14,314 bases of DNA from an uncultured Collinsella sp. (GCA_900551205.1 URUW01000020.1:1-14314); one strand, 5' to 3'; counted from the first letter of the stretch, positions 1-8,148 are shown. A program made the numbers and translations. The notes: generated from the sequence alone by a model not told the origin.

Positions 1-203
1 CCATGTCGCACGTGAACTCCGAGCCCCGCGGCGCGCTCGGCTTCGCGACGCCCGCGCGCGCCTTCAGGGCGATGCTCGGGGAGGACGCGGCGGCGCTGCT
101 GGACGCCTACGGCGTGGGGGACGTGCCCATCGGGGAACTCGACCTGACGCCGGGGCTCATCGAGAGGGCGCGCGCAGAGAGGGGCGATGCCCCGCTGGCC
201 TAG
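1..203 (+). CDS. IS30-family transposase, C-terminal fragment (cut by window edge)
   Basis: The reading frame is open to the left edge, so only the last ~66 residues are seen. They contain NSEPRGALGFATP, which resembles the IS30-family C-terminal consensus N-x-x-PR-x-x-LGF/W-x-TP of the DDE integrase domain, followed by an acidic and alanine-rich tail. IS30 transposases cut and join DNA to move their own element. The internal ATG at position 3 is probably not the true start, because the conserved motif begins almost at once and no ribosome-binding site is visible. The right end of the element should lie shortly after the stop codon, but I could not identify a terminal inverted repeat. The family call rests on one short motif; an unrelated integrase-type transposase is the main alternative. 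Confidence 0.7.
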   Translation, partial: MSHVNSEPRGALGFATPARAFRAMLGEDAAALLDAYGVGDVPIGELDLTPGLIERARAERGDAPLA

Positions 204-335
204 CCTAGGAGAAAAAACGGAATAGACGGACCGACCGTCCGGCTGAGTCTGGGAAGAGGTGCCGGGCGGCGGGCGGGGCATGGCCACCGGACCCATCGAA
301 ACACATCTCCACCATTCCTTCAACTGGGAAAATGG

Positions 336-368
336 CGCCCCCGGGTCCCGGATAGGACCTCGGGGGCG
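336..368 (+). terminator. GC-rich hairpin, possible degenerate terminator
   Basis: The left arm 336-348 (CGCCCCCGGGTCC) pairs with the right arm 355-368 (GGACCTCGGGGGCG) around a 6-nt loop, with one bulged T at 360. The stem is very stable, but the following bases (TTCGGTTAAC) are a poor U-tract. It may be the old terminator of the gene that preceded the IS insertion, or a leader structure of asnB. Confidence 0.4.
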
Positions 369-422
369 TTCGGTTAACTGCGGGAGCGTGCCATCAGCTC
401 AATGTGTTCGGTTGAGATCGGA

Positions 423-453
423 AATCAACCCGCGTGTCGGCGCGGGGCTGATT
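423..453 (+). repeat. Imperfect hairpin in asnB upstream region
   Basis: AATCA (423-427) plus CCCGCG (429-434) pair with CGCGGG (441-446) plus TGATT (449-453), leaving a small internal loop and a 6-nt terminal loop. There is no U-tract. It lies about 45 bp upstream of the TATACT box, so it could be a protein-binding site or chance; no known riboswitch fold was recognised. Confidence 0.3.
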
Positions 454-498
454 CAGTTGAGATTACCTGAACATTCCGTCCCTCTTTACACCCTCGGG

Positions 499-504
499 TA
501 TACT
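499..504 (+). promoter_or_regulatory. Candidate -10 box for asnB
   Basis: TATACT at 499-504 is a good -10 hexamer located 51 bp upstream of the asnB start. No acceptable -35 hexamer lies 16-18 bp upstream, and no TG extension precedes it. If this is a real promoter it may need an activator. The surrounding GGTATACTCA also occurs at the tatA promoter (9587-9596). Confidence 0.3.
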
Positions 505-555
505 CAAAAGCTACTGATTCGATTTGATACCCAGCAACAGCAGAGGGGATAGTAT

Positions 556-2436
556 ATGTGCGGTTTTGTCGGTTTTGTCGGTGGGACGGATAACCAATCC
601 GAGGTGCTCACCAAGATGATGGACCGCATCGTCCATCGCGGTCCCGACATGGGCGGCCAGTTTATCGAGGGCCGCGTTGCCCTGGGCTTCCGCCGCCTGT
701 CGATCCTCGACCTGACCGAGGCCGGCGCTCAGCCCATGGCCAATGAGGACGGCAGCGTCGTTATCGTCTTCAACGGCGAGATCTACAACTTCCAAGAACT
801 CCGTTCCGAGCTCGAGGCCAAGGGCTACAAGTTCCACTGCGGCGCCGACACCGAGAGCCTCCTGCACGGCTACGAGGAGTGGGGCGAGGCCGTCCTCGAT
901 CGCCTGCGCGGTATGTACGCCTTCGTCATCTGGGACAAGAAGAAGAACAAGCTTTTTGGCGCCCGCGATATCTTTGGCATCAAGCCGCTCTACTACTATC
1001 CCATGGCCGATGCGGGCGACGGCGCTCCGGGCGTGCTTTTTGGTTCCGAGATCAAGAGCTTCCTGGACTACCCGCACTTCCACAAGGCGGTCAACAAAAA
1101 GGCTCTGCGTCCGTACATGACGTTGCAGTATTCGGCAACCGAGGAGACCTTCTTCGAGGGTGTCTACAAGCTGCCGCCGGCGCATTACTTTACCGTAGAC
1201 ATCCCGACCGGCAAGATGAACATCGAGCGCTACTGGGATTGCGATTACTCTGCCGTCGAGAAGCCGTTCGAGGAGTACGTCGACGAGCTGGACGAGGTCG
1301 TGCACGAGAGCGTCGAGGCCCATCGCATCGCCGACGTCAAGGTCGCGTCGTTCCTCTCCGGCGGCGTCGACTCCAGCTACATCGCCGCTTGCCTCATGCC
1401 CGACAAGACCTTCTCGGTGGGCTTTGACTACAAGAACTTCAACGAGACCAACTACGCCAAGGAGCTTTCCGATAAGCTCGGCGTCGAGAATGTCCGCAAG
1501 ATGATTACCGCCGACGAGTTCTTCGGTGCGCTCGAGGACATCCAGTATCACATGGACGAGCCGCAGTCCAACCTGTCTTCCGTGCCGCTATGGTTCTTGG
1601 CCGAGATGGCCCGCAAGGACGTCACCGTCGTGCTTTCGGGCGAAGGTGCCGACGAGCTCTTTGGCGGCTACGCCTACTACGAGGACACGGTCCCGGTGCG
1701 CAAGTACAAAAAGATGGTGCCGCTGCCCATCCGTCGCGCGCTCGGTAACCTGGCGCTGCATATGCCGTACTTCAAGGGGCATAACTTCCTGGTCAAGGGT
1801 GCCGAGATCCCCGAGAAGTCGTTCCTGGGACAGGCTCTGGTATGGCCGGAGCGCGAGGTCGACGGCGTGCTCAAGCCCGAGTACAACACCGGCGATGGCG
1901 CCTTCGAGCTCGCCGCTCCCATCTATGCGCGCGTGAAGGGTCAGCCCGAGCTGGTCAAGAAGCAGTACCTGGACATGAACATGTGGCTCCCGGGCGACAT
2001 TCTGCTCAAGGCCGACAAGATGTGCATGGCACATTCGCTGGAGCTGCGCGTGCCCTTCCTGGACCGCAAAGTCATGGAGTTCGCCGAGCACATTCCCGAC
2101 CGCTACCGCATCAACGAGAACGGCAACAAGCAGGTACTCCGCCACGCTGCCAACAAGTCGCTGCCCGATGAGTGGGCCACCCGTCCCAAGGTGGGCTTCC
2201 CGGTGCCGATTGTCTACTGGCTGCGCGAGCAAAAGTGGTACGACTATGTCAAGGAGTACTTCACCGCGCCGTGGGCAAGCGAGTTCTTCGATACCGACGA
2301 GCTCATGCACCTGCTCGATCTGCACTTTGCGGGCAAGGGCGATTTCCAGCGCAAGATCTATACGCCGCTCGTGTTCCTGGTGTGGTACAAGCGCTTCTTT
2401 ATCGACGAGGACCAGCCCGCTGTTCAGGCTGCCTAG
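556..2436 (+). CDS. asnB: Asparagine synthetase (glutamine-hydrolysing)
   Basis: It makes asparagine from aspartate, ATP and glutamine in the cytoplasm. The 626-residue length fits bacterial class-II AsnB (Bacillus AsnB is about 630). The chain starts MCGFVG, so Cys2 becomes the N-terminal nucleophile of the glutaminase domain after Met removal. Glutaminase residues are visible at RRLSI (46-50), NGE (73-75) and GADTE (96-100). The synthetase domain has the PPi-loop SGGVDSS (268-274) and SGEGADELFGG (361-371). No catalytic residue appears lost. The start is set by the obligatory Met-Cys and by a GAGGGG ribosome-binding site just upstream. The gene stands alone: a strong terminator follows and the next gene has its own promoter. 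Upstream lies a hairpin-rich spacer next to an IS fragment. Confidence 0.96.
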   Translation: MCGFVGFVGGTDNQSEVLTKMMDRIVHRGPDMGGQFIEGRVALGFRRLSILDLTEAGAQPMANEDGSVVIVFNGEIYNFQELRSELEAKGYKFHCGADTESLLHGYEEWGEAVLDRLRGMYAFVIWDKKKNKLFGARDIFGIKPLYYYPMADAGDGAPGVLFGSEIKSFLDYPHFHKAVNKKALRPYMTLQYSATEETFFEGVYKLPPAHYFTVDIPTGKMNIERYWDCDYSAVEKPFEEYVDELDEVVHESVEAHRIADVKVASFLSGGVDSSYIAACLMPDKTFSVGFDYKNFNETNYAKELSDKLGVENVRKMITADEFFGALEDIQYHMDEPQSNLSSVPLWFLAEMARKDVTVVLSGEGADELFGGYAYYEDTVPVRKYKKMVPLPIRRALGNLALHMPYFKGHNFLVKGAEIPEKSFLGQALVWPEREVDGVLKPEYNTGDGAFELAAPIYARVKGQPELVKKQYLDMNMWLPGDILLKADKMCMAHSLELRVPFLDRKVMEFAEHIPDRYRINENGNKQVLRHAANKSLPDEWATRPKVGFPVPIVYWLREQKWYDYVKEYFTAPWASEFFDTDELMHLLDLHFAGKGDFQRKIYTPLVFLVWYKRFFIDEDQPAVQAA

Positions 2437-2462
2437 CCTCGGCTTACGAACGCCTGCGCGTA

Positions 2463-2486
2463 ACGGCTCCTCCGGGAGCCGTTTTT
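2463..2486 (+). terminator. Rho-independent terminator of asnB
   Basis: A perfect 8-bp stem, ACGGCTCC (2463-2470) with GGAGCCGT (2475-2482), closes a TCCG tetraloop and runs into TTTTT (2482-2486). It lies 26 bp after the asnB stop codon. The end of its T-tract overlaps the -35 region of the next promoter. Confidence 0.93.
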
Positions 2487-2512
2487 GCATGGCGCGTTTC
2501 AGTTACTATAAA
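2485..2512 (+). promoter_or_regulatory. Candidate sigma-70-type promoter for the MurE-family gene
   Basis: TTGCAT (2485-2490) and TATAAA (2507-2512) are separated by 16 bp; shifting the -35 by one base to TTTGCA gives 17 bp. The predicted start site is about 28 bp upstream of the ATG at 2547. The -35 is formed partly by the T-tract of the asnB terminator. Confidence 0.6.
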
Positions 2513-2546
2513 AGCCGTCCCTGCCAATGGCTGAGAAAGGTGAAAG

Positions 2547-4109
2547 ATGCACCATTCGGATTCCGCAACCGTGACCACGGTCGATACGCTCGCCAAGCTA
2601 CTCGATGCGTGCGGCGAGCTGCGCGCATCGGAGCAGGTTGACGAGCGCGCGGTGACCGGCTGCTCGTTTGATTCGCGCGCGGTCTCGGCAGGTGACGTGT
2701 TCTTTTGCAAAGGCGCTGCCTTTAAGCCCGCGTTTTTGAGCATGGCGCTCGATGCGGGCGCTGTCGCATTTGTGTGCGAGGAGTCGCTGGTCGAGTCTCT
2801 GGAGCCGCTGGCGCAGGAGAGCGGTGCTGCGATGCTGGTTGTTGATAGCGTTCGCACGGCCATGGCCCTGTTGCCGCCGGAGGTCTACGACCGTCCCGAC
2901 CACGACGTCAAGATCGTGGGTATCACCGGTACCAAGGGAAAGACCACGGCCGCTTTTATGCTCCAGTCCATCATCAAAGCGGCGGGCGAGTCCTGCGGCA
3001 TGATCGGCTCGGTGAGTACCGACGATGGCATCGAGTGCTATGAGAGCACCAATACTACGCCCGAGGCCCCCGAGGTCTGGCGCCATATCGCCAACTGCCG
3101 CACTTCCGGTCGCCAGTCCATGGTCATGGAGGTCTCGAGCCAGGCGCTCAAGTACCAGCGCGTCGAGAATCTGCCGTTTGACGTGGCGTGCTTCCTCAAC
3201 ATCGGCCGCGACCATATCTCGCCGATCGAACACCCTACGTTTGAGGATTATTTTGAGAGCAAACTCAGGATCTTTGACCAGGCAAAGACCGCCGTGGTGA
3301 ATCTGGGCACCGAAGAGGTCGACCGTGTGCTGGAGGCAGCGTCGACGGCCGAGCGCTTGGTGACCGTTGGCGTCGAGCATCCCGAGGCAAGCCTGTGGGC
3401 GAGCGACGTACGCATGGTCGGCTTTAGCATCGAGTTCAACTTGCATGGCCTGTGTGCCGACGAGTCCGAGGCGGGGGAGAAGATCCTGCTGGGTATCGCG
3501 GGAGACTTTAACGTGGAGAACGCGCTGGTCGCTATCGCCGCCGCGCGCGAGATCGGCATCGGTATCGAGGCTATCAAGAAGGGCCTCTCCAAACTGCGTG
3601 TGCCGGGCCGCATGGAGGTCGTGGAGTCGAAGGACGGCCGCGTGATTTGCGTTGTCGACTACGCGCACAACCAGCTTTCGTTCCGCTCGCTTTTCTCGTC
3701 GGTCAAGCGCGCGTTTCCCGCCAGCCCGGTCATCGCAGTATTTGGCGCTGCCGGCGGCAAGGCGCAGGAGCGCCGCGAGCAGCTTCCGCGCGAGGCCGCA
3801 CCATATTCCGACCTGATGATCTTTGCCAACGAGGACCCGGCTCACGAGGACCCGATGAAGGTCTGTCGCGAGCTTGCCGAGCATGTTCCCGACGATACGC
3901 CGAACAAGATCATCCTCGACCGCGAAGCCGCTGTGCATGCGGCGTTCAAGGCGGCGCGCGAGGAGTACGTCAACCCCGATGCTCCCACCATTGTCTTGCT
4001 GCTGGCAAAGGGTGACGAGGAGCTCATGCACGTGGGCGACGAGTTCGTGCCCATCGAGAGCGACCTTTCGCTGGCCAATCGCCTAATCGATGTTACCCAG
4101 TTTGACTAA
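2547..4109 (+). CDS. murE: MurE-family UDP-MurNAc-tripeptide synthetase (amino-acid ligase)
   Basis: Mur ligases add amino acids to the growing peptidoglycan stem peptide using ATP; MurE adds the third residue to UDP-MurNAc-L-Ala-D-Glu. The 520-residue protein shows the N-terminal UDP-substrate domain (SFDSRAVSAGDVFF, 40-53), the ATP loop GTKGKTT (128-134), STNTTP (167-172), VSSQAL (196-201), the lysine in ESKLRIF (Lys239, likely the carbamylated residue), RVPGRMEVV (351-359) and DYAHNQ (371-376). At the position of the specificity motif it has EDPA (429-432, within NEDPAHEDP), where DAP-adding enzymes have DNPR and Lys-adding enzymes have DNPA-like motifs. This argues for L-Lys or another diamine such as L-Orn rather than DAP. 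A GAAAGGTGAAAG ribosome-binding region precedes the ATG. If the genome has another MurE this could be a paralogue with a related role. Confidence 0.87.
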   Translation: MHHSDSATVTTVDTLAKLLDACGELRASEQVDERAVTGCSFDSRAVSAGDVFFCKGAAFKPAFLSMALDAGAVAFVCEESLVESLEPLAQESGAAMLVVDSVRTAMALLPPEVYDRPDHDVKIVGITGTKGKTTAAFMLQSIIKAAGESCGMIGSVSTDDGIECYESTNTTPEAPEVWRHIANCRTSGRQSMVMEVSSQALKYQRVENLPFDVACFLNIGRDHISPIEHPTFEDYFESKLRIFDQAKTAVVNLGTEEVDRVLEAASTAERLVTVGVEHPEASLWASDVRMVGFSIEFNLHGLCADESEAGEKILLGIAGDFNVENALVAIAAAREIGIGIEAIKKGLSKLRVPGRMEVVESKDGRVICVVDYAHNQLSFRSLFSSVKRAFPASPVIAVFGAAGGKAQERREQLPREAAPYSDLMIFANEDPAHEDPMKVCRELAEHVPDDTPNKIILDREAAVHAAFKAAREEYVNPDAPTIVLLLAKGDEELMHVGDEFVPIESDLSLANRLIDVTQFD

Positions 4110-4123
4110 TGAACCATGATGGC

Positions 4124-4149
4124 GGCGACGCCCTGAGTGCGCTGTCGCC
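4124..4149 (+). repeat. Weak hairpin after the MurE-family gene
   Basis: GGCGAC (4124-4129) pairs with GTCGCC (4144-4149); an overlapping alternative is ATGGCG/CGCCAT (4119-4124/4146-4151). No T-tract follows, so it is a poor rho-independent terminator. Transcription may continue into the HAD gene. Confidence 0.3.
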
Positions 4150-4216
4150 ATAAGCGTGTTCCCTCAATCAAAACATGCCGTCCAAGTCCAAACCCTTCTA
4201 CGTAAACGGAGTAACC

Positions 4217-5128
4217 ATGTCCCACAACACCCTGCCGACCGTTGCCGAGCTTTCGGGCGAGATGCGCGAGCGTCTTGCCAAGGTTAAGTACGTCTTTACC
4301 GACCTGGACGCCACCATGCTCGCGCCCGGCTCGTGCGTGCTGCGCGACAACGACGGCAATCCCTCGACCAAGCTCGTCGAGGCTGTCGTGGCACTTGCCC
4401 GCGCTGGTATTCAGGTGGTTCCCACCTCGGGCCGCAACCGTACCATGATCCACGAGGACGCGCGCGTGCTCGGCCTCAACTCCTACATTGGTGAGATGGG
4501 CGGCCTGGTCATGTACAACCTCAAAGCCAACGATTGGGAGTATCTGACCGGCGATATGCCCTACGACCCCTCTTGCGGTCTCACGCCGCACCAGGTGATC
4601 GAGCAGACCGGCGTGTGCGAGAAGATCCTCGCCCGCTGGCCGCACAAGATCGAGTACCACAACGACATGTCGACCGGCTACAAGTACCGTGAGGTCACCG
4701 TCGGCATGCGCGGCGATGTGCCCGACGATGAGGTCCAGGCCATCCTCGACGAGGCCGGCTGCGGTCTGGTCTGGGCTTGCAACGGCCATCTGACTCACCT
4801 GTCCAAGCCGACGACGCTTGAGCTTAATCGCGTCGAGGACGGCCGCGCGTTTAACATCAATCCCGCCGGCCTCAACAAGGGCGTTGCCATCGCACGTTTC
4901 TGCGAGCACCTGGGTATCGAGCGCGAGGAGACGCTGGCGCTCGGTGATTCCGAGTCCGATTTCTACATGGCCGACCACGTTGGCACGTTCTGTTTGGTCG
5001 AGAACGGCCTGACCAGCGCCGGCGCGCCCGAGTTCCTGGACGCTTGCGATAACGCTTACGTCACGCGCGGCAAGATTGTCGACGGCTGGGTGGCAACGGC
5101 CGAGCTGCTGGTCGCGGCTCGTTCGTAG
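4217..5128 (+). CDS. HAD-superfamily hydrolase (type IIB-like phosphatase)
   Basis: A cytoplasmic phosphatase of the haloacid dehalogenase superfamily, likely acting on a small phosphorylated metabolite; the substrate cannot be told from sequence. The 303 residues contain motif I VFTDLDATML (nucleophile Asp29, acid/base Asp31), motif II PTSGR (Thr70/Ser71), motif III Lys221 in LNKG, and motif IV GDSESD (Asp244, Asp248). The large insert between motifs II and III fits the Cof-like C2B cap class. Motif I has Ala where most relatives have Gly (DxDGT). I chose the ATG at 4217 because GGAG (4208-4211) sits 5 bp before it; an in-frame ATG at 4175 would add 14 residues but has no ribosome-binding site. 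Confidence 0.88.
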   Translation: MSHNTLPTVAELSGEMRERLAKVKYVFTDLDATMLAPGSCVLRDNDGNPSTKLVEAVVALARAGIQVVPTSGRNRTMIHEDARVLGLNSYIGEMGGLVMYNLKANDWEYLTGDMPYDPSCGLTPHQVIEQTGVCEKILARWPHKIEYHNDMSTGYKYREVTVGMRGDVPDDEVQAILDEAGCGLVWACNGHLTHLSKPTTLELNRVEDGRAFNINPAGLNKGVAIARFCEHLGIEREETLALGDSESDFYMADHVGTFCLVENGLTSAGAPEFLDACDNAYVTRGKIVDGWVATAELLVAARS

Positions 5129-5181
5129 CGCGGTCCTATCGTTCTGAGCCATATCTTTTCGAGAGAGAATCTGGTGAGGTA

Positions 5182-6066
5182 ATGTCCGATATCGAGAATC
5201 TGGCCGGGGACACGCGCCCCATTGGCGTATTCGACTCGGGTCTGGGCGGTCTGACGGTTGCGCGCGCGATTGCGACGGCGTTGCCGCACGAGTCCGTCTA
5301 CTACTTTGGCGACACCAAGCGCTGCCCTTATGGCACTCGCACCGAGGACGAGGTGCGCTCGTTTGCGCTGCAGGCGGGCCGTTGGCTGTCGAAGCACGAT
5401 GTCAAGCTCATGGTCATCGCCTGCAATACGGCGACCGCTGCGGCCTTGCGTTTGGCCCAGCAGGTGCTCGACGTCCCCGTCATCGGTGTGATTGCGCCGG
5501 GCGCACGCGCGGCAATCAACAGCACCCGCACGCGCCGGGTGGGCGTGCTCGCCACCAACCTCACCATTCGCTCAGGCGCTTACACGCGTGCCATTCAGGA
5601 CCTGGATGCCGGCGTCGACGTATACGGCTGCCCGGCTTCGAGTTTTGTCGAGGTTGTCGAGCACGAGCTCGCCTCGGGTGCGCATCTGCAGGAGCAGTGG
5701 CTCGAGAACGAGGACATCTTCGATACGCCGGCCGTGCGAGCGCTGGTCGGCGCCACGGTTGAGCCGCTGCGCGATCGCGGAATCGATACCGTGGTGCTCG
5801 GCTGCACGCACTTTCCGCTGTTGGTGGGACCTATCCGCCATGCGCTGGGGCCTGGGGTGCGCGTCGTGAGTTCCGCCGAGGAGACTACGCGCGAGCTGAC
5901 CGATATCCTCACGCGCCGTGAGCAACTGGCGGGCGACGCTGCCGAGCCGCAGCATCGCTTTGCCACTACGTCTGACAACATTGCCGAGTTTGCGGTGGCG
6001 GGCAGCTTTATCTTTGGCCAGCCGCTCAAAAGCATCGAGCATGTCGATATCGACGAACTGAAATAG
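5182..6066 (+). CDS. murI: Glutamate racemase
   Basis: It converts L-glutamate to D-glutamate, the second residue of the peptidoglycan stem peptide, without a cofactor. The 294-residue chain has the signature [14 protein letters not shown] (13-26) and the two catalytic cysteines, Cys81 in ACNTATA and Cys208 in [18 protein letters not shown] (42-51) is also conserved. A GTGAGG ribosome-binding site lies just before the ATG. It starts a run of closely spaced genes (murI, rph, rdgB, dtd); the murI-rph-rdgB association also occurs in Bacillus around racE-rph-ysnA. With the MurE-family ligase upstream it puts two peptidoglycan precursor steps within 4 kb. Confidence 0.95.
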   Translation: MSDIENLAGDTRPIGVFDSGLGGLTVARAIATALPHESVYYFGDTKRCPYGTRTEDEVRSFALQAGRWLSKHDVKLMVIACNTATAAALRLAQQVLDVPVIGVIAPGARAAINSTRTRRVGVLATNLTIRSGAYTRAIQDLDAGVDVYGCPASSFVEVVEHELASGAHLQEQWLENEDIFDTPAVRALVGATVEPLRDRGIDTVVLGCTHFPLLVGPIRHALGPGVRVVSSAEETTRELTDILTRREQLAGDAAEPQHRFATTSDNIAEFAVAGSFIFGQPLKSIEHVDIDELK

Positions 6067-6121
6067 ATGTAGGGTTACCGTCCAAAGACTTGCCCTCTTC
6101 TTCTGCCGAAAGGATATTTCT

Positions 6122-6847
6122 ATGGAGTACATGCAGGTCAACCGTGCCAACGGCCGTGCCGCCAATGAGCTGCGCCCCGTCAAGCTCACCCGTGGTGTTA
6201 TGAAACATGCCCACGGCTCGTGCCTGGCTGAGTTCGGCGACACGCGCGTGCTTTGTGCCGCCACCATCGAGGAGGGCGTGCCGGGCTGGCGCAAGGGTGC
6301 CAAGGCCGGTTGGGTAACCGCAGAGTATGCCATGCTGCCGGCATCGACCGGTAAGCGTTGCAAGCGCGAGTACGCCAAGCGTAAGGGCCGCTCCATGGAG
6401 ATCGAGCGCCTCATCGGCCGCAGCCTGCGTACCGTCGTCAACATGAAGGCGCTCGGCGAGTACACCGTTACCGTCGACTGCGATGTGATCCAGGCGGATG
6501 GCGGCACGCGTACGGCGAGCATTACCGGTGCCTGGGTGGCGCTGCACGACGCCCTTGCTATGTGGGTCGAGGCCGGCAAGATCGAGCGCATCCCGCTCAC
6601 GGGCCAGGTTGCTGCCATCTCTATGGGCGTTGTCGACGGCAACACCCTGCTCGACTTGGATTATTCCGAGGACAGTCACGCCGAGGTCGACATGAACCTT
6701 GTCGCCACCGATACCGGTGAGATGATCGAGCTCCAGGGCACGGGCGAGCAGGCGCCCTTCGACCGCAAACGCCTCAATGCCCTGCTCGATTTGGGCGACA
6801 AGGGCATTGCCGAGCTCATCGAGCTCCAGCGCCAGGCCCTCGCCTAA
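6122..6847 (+). CDS. rph: Ribonuclease PH (tRNA nucleotidyltransferase)
   Basis: A phosphorolytic 3'-5' exoribonuclease that trims tRNA precursors, normally acting as a hexameric ring. The 241 residues match the usual ~240-250 length. Conserved blocks are [13 protein letters not shown] (61-73), [15 protein letters not shown] (89-103), [18 protein letters not shown] (120-137) and the late GTGEQAPF (207-214), where the family usually reads GTAEGxPF. AAAGGA precedes the ATG by a good distance; an in-frame ATG three codons later is possible but less well placed. The stop codon overlaps the first arm of an inverted repeat that begins the element between rph and rdgB. Confidence 0.95.
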   Translation: MEYMQVNRANGRAANELRPVKLTRGVMKHAHGSCLAEFGDTRVLCAATIEEGVPGWRKGAKAGWVTAEYAMLPASTGKRCKREYAKRKGRSMEIERLIGRSLRTVVNMKALGEYTVTVDCDVIQADGGTRTASITGAWVALHDALAMWVEAGKIERIPLTGQVAAISMGVVDGNTLLDLDYSEDSHAEVDMNLVATDTGEMIELQGTGEQAPFDRKRLNALLDLGDKGIAELIELQRQALA

Positions 6848-6955
6848 CCTGCAAAAAAGGGACAGGTTTATTTTGGCAGGTTTTATCTGCGGAAACGCCG
6901 ATAGATAAGGTTGATGCCACATGGAAGGGGAGATGCCGAAGGGCCAGTCCCTTTT
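6846..6955 (+). repeat. Repeat-like element with inverted ends between rph and rdgB
   Basis: AACCTGC (6846-6852) is an exact inverted repeat of GCAGGTT (6876-6882), and flanking A and T runs extend the pairing. AAAAGGGACAGG (6855-6866) matches, at 11 of 12 bases in inverted orientation, the stretch 6944-6955. A short hairpin, AAGGG/CCCTT (6939-6953) followed by TTTT, ends the segment. The layout resembles a REP or MITE-like insertion lying entirely between the two genes. The first hairpin followed by TTTTAT could also weakly terminate rph transcripts. Confidence 0.5.
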
Positions 6956-6989
6956 ACGTGACTTTGCTATACGGACAAGGAGACCACTC

Positions 6990-7631
6990 ATGGCACTTGA
7001 GAAGATCGACATCGACACCCTCGACCCGGCGGCGACCATCGTCGTGGCAACGGGCAACGCCCATAAGCTCACCGAGATCGAGGCCATTTTGGGCAAGGTC
7101 ATGCCCGAGGTGCGCTTTGTGGCGCTCGGCCAGCTGGGCGAATTTGAGGACCCCGAGGAAAACGGCACGACGTTTTTGGAGAACGCCATCATCAAGGCGC
7201 AGGCTGCCGTCGAAGAGACGGGGCTCATGGCCATTGCCGACGATTCGGGCCTGGTCGTCGACGCGCTGGACGGTGAGCCCGGTGTGTATAGCGCGCGCTA
7301 CGCGGGCGTTCACGGCGACGATGCCGCCAACAATGCCAAGCTGCTCGTGAATCTGGAAGGCGTGGCAGACGAGGACCGCACCGCGCGCTTTATGAGCGTC
7401 GTTGCGCTCATCGATACGGACGGCCTGGTCACCTATGGCGAGGGCGCCTGTGAGGGCGTTATCGCGCACGAGGGCCGCGGCGATCACGGCTTTGGCTACG
7501 ACCCGCTGTTCCTGCCGGTCGATACGCCGGGCAAGACTATGGCCGAGCTCACGGCGGACGAGAAGAACGCCATCAGCCATCGATTCCATGCGCTCGAGCA
7601 CCTATCCGCCAAACTGACGGGCGAGGAGTAA
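6990..7631 (+). CDS. rdgB: XTP/dITP diphosphatase (non-canonical purine NTP pyrophosphatase)
   Basis: It hydrolyses XTP, ITP and dITP to monophosphates, keeping damaged purines out of DNA and RNA. From the ATG at 6990 it is 213 residues with TGNAHKL (21-27, the substrate loop), ENGTTFLENAIIKA (57-70), ADDSGL (83-88), GVYSARYAG (98-106), HGFGYDPLF (166-174) and SHR (196-198). This start has AAGGAG (6977-6982) at 7-bp spacing. An earlier in-frame ATG at 6921 would add residues unlike the family and lies inside the repeat-like element. The dtd ribosome-binding site overlaps the 3' end, so the two genes are probably translationally coupled. Confidence 0.95.
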   Translation: MALEKIDIDTLDPAATIVVATGNAHKLTEIEAILGKVMPEVRFVALGQLGEFEDPEENGTTFLENAIIKAQAAVEETGLMAIADDSGLVVDALDGEPGVYSARYAGVHGDDAANNAKLLVNLEGVADEDRTARFMSVVALIDTDGLVTYGEGACEGVIAHEGRGDHGFGYDPLFLPVDTPGKTMAELTADEKNAISHRFHALEHLSAKLTGEE

Positions 7632-7634
7632 GCC

Positions 7635-8081
7635 GTGCGTGCGGTGGTGCAGCGCGTACTCAATGCCGGCGTGACAGTCGACGGCGAGTGCGTGGGCAAA
7701 ATTGGGCGCGGCTATCTGGTGCTGTTGGGCGTGGGCCACGGCGACACGCGCGCCGAGGCTGATAAGCTGTGGGGCAAGCTCCGCGGCTTGCGTATTAACG
7801 AGGACGAGAACGGCAAGACCAATCTGGCGCTTGCCGACGTCGACGGTGAGGTGCTCGTGGTGTCGCAGTTCACGCTGTTTGCCGATTGCCGTCATGGTCG
7901 CCGTCCGTCCTTTACGGATGCCGGCGCCCCCGATGTCGCCAACGAGCTCTACGAGTACTTCCTGACGCTTGTGCGCGAGGACGTCGAGCACGTAGCGCAT
8001 GGCATCTTCGGCGCCGACATGAAGGTCGACCTCGTCAACGACGGTCCATTCACCATCGTCCTCGATACCGACAATCTGTAA
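7635..8081 (+). CDS. dtd: D-aminoacyl-tRNA deacylase
   Basis: It removes D-amino acids wrongly attached to tRNA, which suits a neighbourhood that also makes D-glutamate. The 148-residue length is typical. Family signatures are SQFTLFAD (77-84), GRRPSF (88-93) and NDGP (135-138), the last providing the Gly-cisPro chiral filter. The start is a GTG, 3 bp after the rdgB stop, with GAGGAG as ribosome-binding site inside the rdgB end. No in-frame ATG fits the conserved N-terminus (MRAVVQRV). It is the last gene of the murI-rph-rdgB-dtd run; a promoter for the next gene follows. Confidence 0.95.
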   Translation: MRAVVQRVLNAGVTVDGECVGKIGRGYLVLLGVGHGDTRAEADKLWGKLRGLRINEDENGKTNLALADVDGEVLVVSQFTLFADCRHGRRPSFTDAGAPDVANELYEYFLTLVREDVEHVAHGIFGADMKVDLVNDGPFTIVLDTDNL

Positions 8082-8100
8082 GTAGCCAAATTAGCTACTT
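8080..8100 (+). terminator. Hairpin after dtd, weak terminator candidate
   Basis: AAGTAGC (8080-8086) is an exact inverted repeat of GCTACTT (8094-8100) around a 7-nt loop, and overlaps the dtd stop codon. No T-tract follows (GCGCGTGTTTG), so intrinsic termination would be weak. Its last bases overlap the -35 region of the next promoter. Confidence 0.4.
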
Positions 8101-8128
8101 GCGCGTGTTTGTAACAGGGTGCTATAGT
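8099..8128 (+). promoter_or_regulatory. Extended -10 promoter for the veg-ispE pair
   Basis: TATAGT (8123-8128) is preceded by TGC (8120-8122), giving an extended -10 element. A partial -35, TTGCGC (8099-8104), lies 18 bp upstream. Transcription would start near 8135, leaving a leader of about 60 nt before the ATG at 8196. Confidence 0.6.
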
Positions 8129-8148
8129 ATTAGAGTTTTGTCTATCTT

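Larger units (their letters stand above)
204..555. other. Gene-free 352-bp spacer between the IS fragment and asnB
   Basis: I see no credible coding sequence here. An open frame at 259-552 has no homology I recognise and no ribosome-binding site. The stretch holds a small GACGG/CCGTC hairpin (225-239), a strong GC-rich hairpin (336-368), a second imperfect hairpin (423-453), two copies of GTTGAGAT (411-418 and 456-463), a TATACT box (499-504) and the asnB ribosome-binding site. The right end of the upstream IS element and the asnB promoter and leader must both be in this stretch. Confidence 0.6.

Noticed and set aside
204..555. T-box or other known riboswitch upstream of asnB
   Set aside because: No T-box consensus (AGGGTGGNACCGCG) or other known riboswitch core was found, only simple hairpins.
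511..1551. Long minus-strand open frame opposite asnB
   Set aside because: It is the antisense of a clearly conserved gene, has Val/Leu-rich content typical of high-GC antisense frames, and shows no motif or ribosome-binding site.
2598..4031. 477-codon minus-strand open frame opposite the MurE-family gene
   Set aside because: Antisense shadow of a conserved Mur ligase; no recognisable domain and no start signal.
4106..5152. Minus-strand open frame opposite the HAD gene
   Set aside because: Antisense shadow; the plus strand has all four HAD motifs and a good ribosome-binding site.
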